A stretch of DNA of 64,000 nt from an uncultured Kordia sp. (lineage in GTDB: Bacteria; Bacteroidota; Bacteroidia; Flavobacteriales; Flavobacteriaceae): NCBI RefSeq assembly GCF_947496985.1, contig NZ_CANMEZ010000001.1, positions 372,001 to 436,000 of the forward strand. The letters are read 5' to 3'. Made by a program: the position numbers and the translations under genes. Positions 60,154-64,000 of this stretch are shown here, in pieces. The notes under the pieces are model-generated. The model had not been told where the DNA came from. It was given only the letters and a program-made list of their open reading frames with translations, and did no database searches. Every line of letters starts with the position of its first letter. Position 1 is the first letter of the stretch.

Positions 60154-60981
60154 TCACGGATGCGTTACCAATAAAGGCTTCTTCAATGTTTTACTAATAG
60201 TTGTGGTCGTTGAATGCTTAAATAAACGTTCGAAAACAGATTCTTTCTGAACAATCAAACCAATCATATCTATATCATATAATTGCATGTAACACGATTT
60301 TACATAATCTAATGGCACATTTTCTATGACATGATATGTATAATTAACATCTTTACAATGCTTCATTAAGTACGATTCGTCATAACGATCGCCTTTATAA
60401 CCTTTTTCATATACACGAAGTACATGAACGTGCATATCATGATTTTTAGCTGTATGTATTAAATTTTCAAACGCTTTGCCTTGAATATCATCTTTCGCAT
60501 CTAACAGCAATAACATTGTTTTTGGGTTGTGAAATGTTGCATTTTCTGGCACTACCAATGTTTTACAGTTAATTTTTCTGACAATGCTCAACGTATGACT
60601 TCCAAAAACAATTTCTTCTACATTAGAAACACCATTATATCCTGCAACTAATATATCTATTTTCTTCTCTTCAATAATACGATATATTGCTTGTAAAAAA
60701 CTATCGTAATCTAAGATAGAATAAAATTTGTGTGCATCGTTTTCCGACGTTTGTTCTAATGAATCTATAAGCTTTTCCAAACGATCGTTTTCGGCTTTAA
60801 AAACACTTTCATAAACATTAGCAGTAGCGGAAGCCATTAAATCATCCATGGTAAAACTTCCCGATTTGTGTACATGCATGATATAAAAGCAACATGCTTC
60901 GTCCTTTAGAAAATGTAGTGCATAATGTATTGCATTTTGTGCACAGGTTGAGAAATCGGTCAATATTAAAACATTTTTCAT
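60154..60981 (-). CDS. Universal stress protein, second copy
   Basis: The 275-residue tandem Usp-like protein has the first domain starting VLILTDFSTCAQNAIHYALHF and VAGYNGVSNVEEIVFGSHTLSIVRKINCKTLVV, a variant of the G-X2-G-X9-G(S/T) nucleotide loop. The second domain is more degenerate. It is in an operon with the CBS protein gene (43 bp upstream), whose promoter region carries an FNR-like site. Confidence 0.88.
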   Translation of the reverse strand: MKNVLILTDFSTCAQNAIHYALHFLKDEACCFYIMHVHKSGSFTMDDLMASATANVYESVFKAENDRLEKLIDSLEQTSENDAHKFYSILDYDSFLQAIYRIIEEKKIDILVAGYNGVSNVEEIVFGSHTLSIVRKINCKTLVVPENATFHNPKTMLLLLDAKDDIQGKAFENLIHTAKNHDMHVHVLRVYEKGYKGDRYDESYLMKHCKDVNYTYHVIENVPLDYVKSCYMQLYDIDMIGLIVQKESVFERLFKHSTTTTISKTLKKPLLVTHP

Positions 60982-61024
60982 AAGAGTTGGATTTAATGAA
61001 TTTCGCTACTGCGTTTTTGGCATA

Positions 61025-61444
61025 TTAAAATTGATCTAGTAAATAATTGATTAAATCAGTCGTTGTTAAAATTCCAGCTAATTTTCCGTCGTCAACTACA
61101 GGTAACGCATGAAATTCTTTTTTAGCTAATATTTCAGCAGCTTCTTTAATTGTTGTATTCGAACTTACGCTTACCAAGTTTTTTGCCATTACTTGCTCTA
61201 TCGTAAACATATTATATACAACTGTTTCTACATTAGATTCTTCTTCATACGCTCCATCGGCAAAGCTAATACGTAGTAAATCTGTATAACTTAACATTCC
61301 AATGATGGAATCGCCACTTACAACAGGAATATGTCTTATATTTTTTGATTTAAATAAACGTTCCGCTGTATCTAAGTTATCTGTATGATTTAATGTAATT
61401 ACATTTACTGTCATGATTGTTGAAACTGGTGTTCTTTTTTTCAT
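61025..61444 (-). CDS. CBS-domain pair protein
   Basis: The 139-residue protein consists of two CBS domains: MTVNVITLNHTDNLDTAERLFKSKNIRHIPVVSGDSIIGMLSYTDLL (about 10-56) and MAKNLVSVSSNTTIKEAAEILAKKEFHALPVVDDGKLAGILTTTDLI (about 89-135). Such pairs bind adenosine nucleotides and sense energy state. It is co-transcribed with the usp gene downstream. An FNR-like site, ATGATAAATGTCAT on the minus strand, lies upstream. Confidence 0.93.
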   Translation of the reverse strand: MKKRTPVSTIMTVNVITLNHTDNLDTAERLFKSKNIRHIPVVSGDSIIGMLSYTDLLRISFADGAYEEESNVETVVYNMFTIEQVMAKNLVSVSSNTTIKEAAEILAKKEFHALPVVDDGKLAGILTTTDLINYLLDQF

Positions 61445-61469
61445 CTTGATTTAGTTTTAATTTCTATAT

Positions 61470-61477
61470 TAAAAGTA
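61470..61477 (-). promoter_or_regulatory. -7-like box TACTTTTA for the CBS-usp operon
   Basis: One mismatch to TAnnTTTG; 26 bp upstream of the ATG at 61444 and 33 bp (centre to centre) from the FNR-like site at 61500-61513. Confidence 0.5.
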
Positions 61478-61499
61478 TCCTAGAATCATTAGAATAACT

Positions 61500-61513
61500 A
61501 TGACATTTATCAT
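61500..61513 (-). promoter_or_regulatory. FNR-like site upstream of the CBS-usp operon
   Basis: The minus strand reads ATGATAAATGTCAT, core TGAT-n4-GTCA, one mismatch from TGAT-n4-ATCA. Its centre (61506.5) is 33 bp upstream of the -7-like box centre at 61473.5, the same geometry as at hemN. Confidence 0.6.
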
Positions 61514-61588
61514 ACTCAAATAGATTTTTAAGTCATTACACGCAACCAATTGCTATAAAATGTATCTAAGTATTAAACCGACAACATT

Positions 61589-62017
61589 ATGAAAAAAATA
61601 ATTTTACTTTTATTGACAATTGTACTAGTATCTTCATGTAATAGTGACGATGATACAATTAGCAACGAAGTTTTTGGAAATTGGATTCTTACTTCTATGC
61701 ATGGTAGCATTCCAAATTCATTAGTCACCGGAGCGGCTATGGAATGGCAAGAGTCATATTTATTAAATACGGATGGATCTTTTGTAAAAGTTAGACAACG
61801 TGATGGAGTTACAACCGAAGCTACAGGAACCTTTGTGATATCAATAACGCAAGATGGTCGTACCTTAACATTGACTTTTGATACTGACAATGATATCATC
61901 GCAAGTTGCAGTTACTTAGTAGAATACATGGTTTTTCAGTCTGAAAGTTCATTTAATAGTACATGGGAAATCTGCGATGGTGCAGGTTTAACGTATAAAA
62001 AAACGAATCAATTCTAA
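61589..62017 (+). CDS. Lipocalin-like lipoprotein
   Basis: The 142-residue protein has a lipobox (VSSCNSDDD). Its beta-rich body has VFGNWILTSMHG, SYLLNTDGSFVKVRQRDGVTTEATGTFVISITQDGRTLTLTFD and a Cys pair near the end (ASCSYL, EICDGAG), like Bacteroidota lipocalin-like proteins. The ligand is unknown. Confidence 0.8.
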   Translation: MKKIILLLLTIVLVSSCNSDDDTISNEVFGNWILTSMHGSIPNSLVTGAAMEWQESYLLNTDGSFVKVRQRDGVTTEATGTFVISITQDGRTLTLTFDTDNDIIASCSYLVEYMVFQSESSFNSTWEICDGAGLTYKKTNQF

Positions 62018-62082
62018 AGTGCTTCTAGCTAACACATAAAATCTTATTATCATTTTTGATCTTCAAATAAGATATTGTAGTA

Positions 62083-62111
62083 TTAGCAATAACAATTATT
62101 GTTATTGCTAA
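62083..62111. terminator. Perfect 29-nt palindrome upstream of the next lipoprotein gene
   Basis: TTAGCAATAACAAT (62083-62096) is the reverse complement of ATTGTTATTGCTAA (62098-62111) with one central base. It may terminate the lipocalin-like gene, yet it has no T-run and ends only 6 nt before the ATG at 62118, so it could instead shield that start. Confidence 0.55.
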
Positions 62112-62117
62112 TAACGT

Positions 62118-62855
62118 ATGAAATACATTTGTATACTTTTCATTACTTCTTTGAGTCTTCTTAGCTGTTCAAAACAGCAAAAACAACACACAGAAAATTC
62201 TCATAAAAAATCTTATATACGCGACAATGTAACTGTCAATGAAAAAGTAACCTTGAAAACGTTTACTTGTCCTGATTTTTATTTCAAAACAAATAAAAAT
62301 CAAGCTGATACGATTGTTTATTTTTTTGAAAAAGCCAAAATAGCAACTGGCAATCAAAAAATTGAATTAGAAAAAATGTTCTTTTGCGCATTTCCAAATT
62401 CATTTGAAAACATGGAAAACATTTTTGGGTTTGATTCTGAAACAGGGAAAAGCGCAGCACTTTATATGTATTCAGATAATTTACTATCAAATCCTATTAT
62501 TTCATATTTTGCAAATCTCAATTCAATTCCTTCTAAGGATTTTTATGATAAATACATAAATATTTGTGTAAATGGAATTTGGGAAGCAGATAAAATTAGA
62601 GAAGGTTTTGATATTTATAAACGATTTCAAAATGACACAAAAGCTATCTGTAAAGTACTTTCCAAAAGGAATAAGAAAGACATTTACAGTGTTTTTAGGT
62701 TTATTTTTGATGGACCGCATCCTGATCATGAGGAAAATCATAAAATATATAAAAGTATACATCCTTTAATTGAAAAAGAAAATCCAGTATTAGCAACGAT
62801 ATTAAAAAATGCTTTCGACAATTTATTAAAACAAAAAACACATGGCCATCATTAA
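62118..62855 (+). CDS. Lipoprotein of unknown function
   Basis: The 245-residue protein has a lipobox (LLSCSKQ) and a helical body, LPDFYFKTNKNQADTIV-like, with ENMENIFGFDSETGKSAALYMYS. I do not recognise a family. The first ATG at 62118 gives a proper lipoprotein signal. It overlaps the next lipoprotein gene by 14 bp, so the pair is co-translated. Confidence 0.75.
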   Translation: MKYICILFITSLSLLSCSKQQKQHTENSHKKSYIRDNVTVNEKVTLKTFTCPDFYFKTNKNQADTIVYFFEKAKIATGNQKIELEKMFFCAFPNSFENMENIFGFDSETGKSAALYMYSDNLLSNPIISYFANLNSIPSKDFYDKYINICVNGIWEADKIREGFDIYKRFQNDTKAICKVLSKRNKKDIYSVFRFIFDGPHPDHEENHKIYKSIHPLIEKENPVLATILKNAFDNLLKQKTHGHH

Positions 62856-63363
62856 AAAATTATGCCTACTCTTCATTGGATTTCTATGTATTAATTGTGC
62901 TAGACCACAAAAAGCAAAAGAAAAACAACCTATAAAAATCGAAAACACATTTGATGTTGAAGCTGTAAAATGGTTCAAAACTCCAGGAAATGGAACAATC
63001 AAAGGCGTTGCAAAATTTAAGTCGAAAAATGGAGAAACGCGTTTTGGGGAAAAGTTTAGAATAGAATTAATGCCAGATTGTTTATACACGCAAGAACGAT
63101 TACATCATATTTATAAAAATACTAATGCTGGGTATGTGCATGTAGAAAACGGAATTCCGACGTTTACACCAGATCCTAAAGAATATCACGATACTAAGAA
63201 AACCATGTGTAATGAAAAAGGTGAATTTGAATTTACAAATCTTCCTGCTGGAGATTATTACATTATAGCTTTTATGCTTTGGGATAAAACTGGTGGCGGC
63301 ATTATGCAATATGTACAACTCAAAGAAGGTGAAACACAAAATATAGAAATGCTTAATTTTTAA
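62842..63363 (+). CDS. Lipoprotein with carboxypeptidase-regulatory-like (Cna_B/CarboxypepD_reg) fold
   Basis: The 173-residue protein has a lipobox (LCINCARP) and a single immunoglobulin-like beta domain with NGTIKGVAKFKSKNGETRFGEKFRIELMPD and NEKGEFEFTNLPAGDYYIIAFMLWDKTGGG, the NxxGxFxFxxLPAGxY pattern of carboxypeptidase-regulatory-like domains. It is translationally coupled to the preceding lipoprotein gene. Confidence 0.83.
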   Translation: MAIIKKLCLLFIGFLCINCARPQKAKEKQPIKIENTFDVEAVKWFKTPGNGTIKGVAKFKSKNGETRFGEKFRIELMPDCLYTQERLHHIYKNTNAGYVHVENGIPTFTPDPKEYHDTKKTMCNEKGEFEFTNLPAGDYYIIAFMLWDKTGGGIMQYVQLKEGETQNIEMLNF

Positions 63364-63404
63364 AGTAATTCCTTAAAAATTAAGCTTCACAAACAATTAC
63401 ATTC

Positions 63405-63941
63405 ATGATACACACTTTTTTAAAAGCAAAACATTGGCAACTTTTTTTGACACTATATGGACTACCTTTTCTCTTTATATTTTTTTATATAATATCTGAT
63501 ATTTTCACAATCTTTAATAATACTTCAACTCCTTTTGATAGTAGTTTGGCTATTTTTTTCAAAATATTCCCGTTTATATCAATCATTTTTGTAATAGGAT
63601 TTCTTGGTTGGCTTTGGACAATAGCTGTTGGATTACAACAACATATTCCTCCAGCTATAAAAATGAAAAGAACTAGGTTCAATGTCTTTATAAGTATTGC
63701 TTTTGTATATACTGTATTTTTTATACTTCAGCAAGATGGAATAATTACAGGACAATCAGAAGGTTTTAAATTGCTTCTTTCATTAATACCAGCATTACAT
63801 ATATTTTCTATGTTTTGTGTTTTTTATGCCCTATACTTTGTTGCTAAAACCATCAAAACTGCAAAATTACAAAGAGAAGTAAAATTTAGTGAGTTCTCAG
63901 AAGAGTTCTTTTTGTTATGGTTTTATATTATTGGAATCTGA
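63405..63941 (+). CDS. Four-helix membrane protein
   Basis: The 178-residue protein has four predicted membrane segments (about 13-35, 48-72, 94-112, 122-147). The N-terminus, with short basic stretches, is cytoplasmic. I do not recognise a family. It lies 41 bp after the lipoprotein pair and may share its transcript. Confidence 0.7.
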   Translation: MIHTFLKAKHWQLFLTLYGLPFLFIFFYIISDIFTIFNNTSTPFDSSLAIFFKIFPFISIIFVIGFLGWLWTIAVGLQQHIPPAIKMKRTRFNVFISIAFVYTVFFILQQDGIITGQSEGFKLLLSLIPALHIFSMFCVFYALYFVAKTIKTAKLQREVKFSEFSEEFFLLWFYIIGI

Positions 63942-64000
63942 ATAATTCAACCAAAAATAAACAAGCTTTACAACGAGTATAAACCACAATAAACCATTAA

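Noticed and set aside
1-64000. tRNA, rRNA, insertion sequence or prophage genes
   Set aside because: I looked for tRNA-like cloverleaf sequence, transposase motifs and phage structural genes and recognised none; a dedicated tRNA search would be decisive.

Overview
The window is AT-rich, almost continuously coding chromosome from a marine-type Bacteroidota. Family Flavobacteriaceae, perhaps Kordia-like, is my inference. Supporting evidence: Bacteroidetes-type -7 boxes (TAnnTTTG) without obvious Shine-Dalgarno sequences, a type IX secretion C-terminal sorting domain, Bacteroidota-style GG-leader peptides, a fused SerB-SerA protein, a fused OlsF-type acyltransferase and many short lipoproteins. 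I saw no rRNA, tRNA, CRISPR array, insertion sequence or prophage.

Layout. 1-5.4 kb: aldo/keto reductase (cut by the window edge), exonuclease III, OlsF-like acyltransferase, aspartate kinase and a GNAT enzyme, all on the minus strand. 5.4-9.8 kb: fructose-bisphosphatase, then a four-gene operon of two related coiled-coil/roadblock-like proteins, a Rab-like small GTPase and a hybrid histidine kinase. 9.9-16.1 kb: TerB-like protein, membrane protein, Mfd and a thioredoxin-like protein. 16.1-25.3 kb: the accessory region of greatest interest (below). 25.9-33.9 kb: ACT protein, YraN, methyltransferase, LD-carboxypeptidase, MetG, ferritin, and a Crp/Fnr regulator with tautomerase and DJ-1-family genes. 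33.9-42.1 kb: helical-repeat protein, leuACDB and serB-serA. 42.2-53.9 kb: membrane proteins, lipoproteins, an AraC-led four-gene cluster, Ntn hydrolase, DUF4241 protein, M23 peptidase plus a decayed partial copy of it, and an esterase. 54-64 kb: polyphosphate kinase, hemN with stress proteins, and a run of lipoproteins.

The 16-25 kb region holds two paralogous transmembrane regulators (signal peptide, TPR-like domain, one membrane helix, cytoplasmic AraC-type HTH). Each is followed by a GG-leader, Cys-rich peptide gene. A divergent run of four more such peptides encloses a lipoprotein; one of the four, 59 aa, is easy to miss. A 14-repeat FG-GAP protein with a T9SS sorting domain lies at the far end. 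A 13-bp inverted repeat, AATTCnnGGAATT, occurs five times. At four minus-strand promoters it is centred 57.5-58.5 bp upstream of a perfect TAnnTTTG box. I infer one regulon: a membrane one-component regulator controlling its paralogous peptides, itself and a surface protein. No maturase or exporter is encoded here.

Two further regulatory circuits are visible. A Crp/Fnr regulator gene and the adjacent tautomerase gene both carry TGTCATAAGACAA-type palindromes exactly 33 bp upstream of their -7 boxes. The hemN-usp and CBS-usp operons carry FNR-like TGATn4ATCA-type sites at the same 33-bp distance, which suggests oxygen- or redox-linked control.
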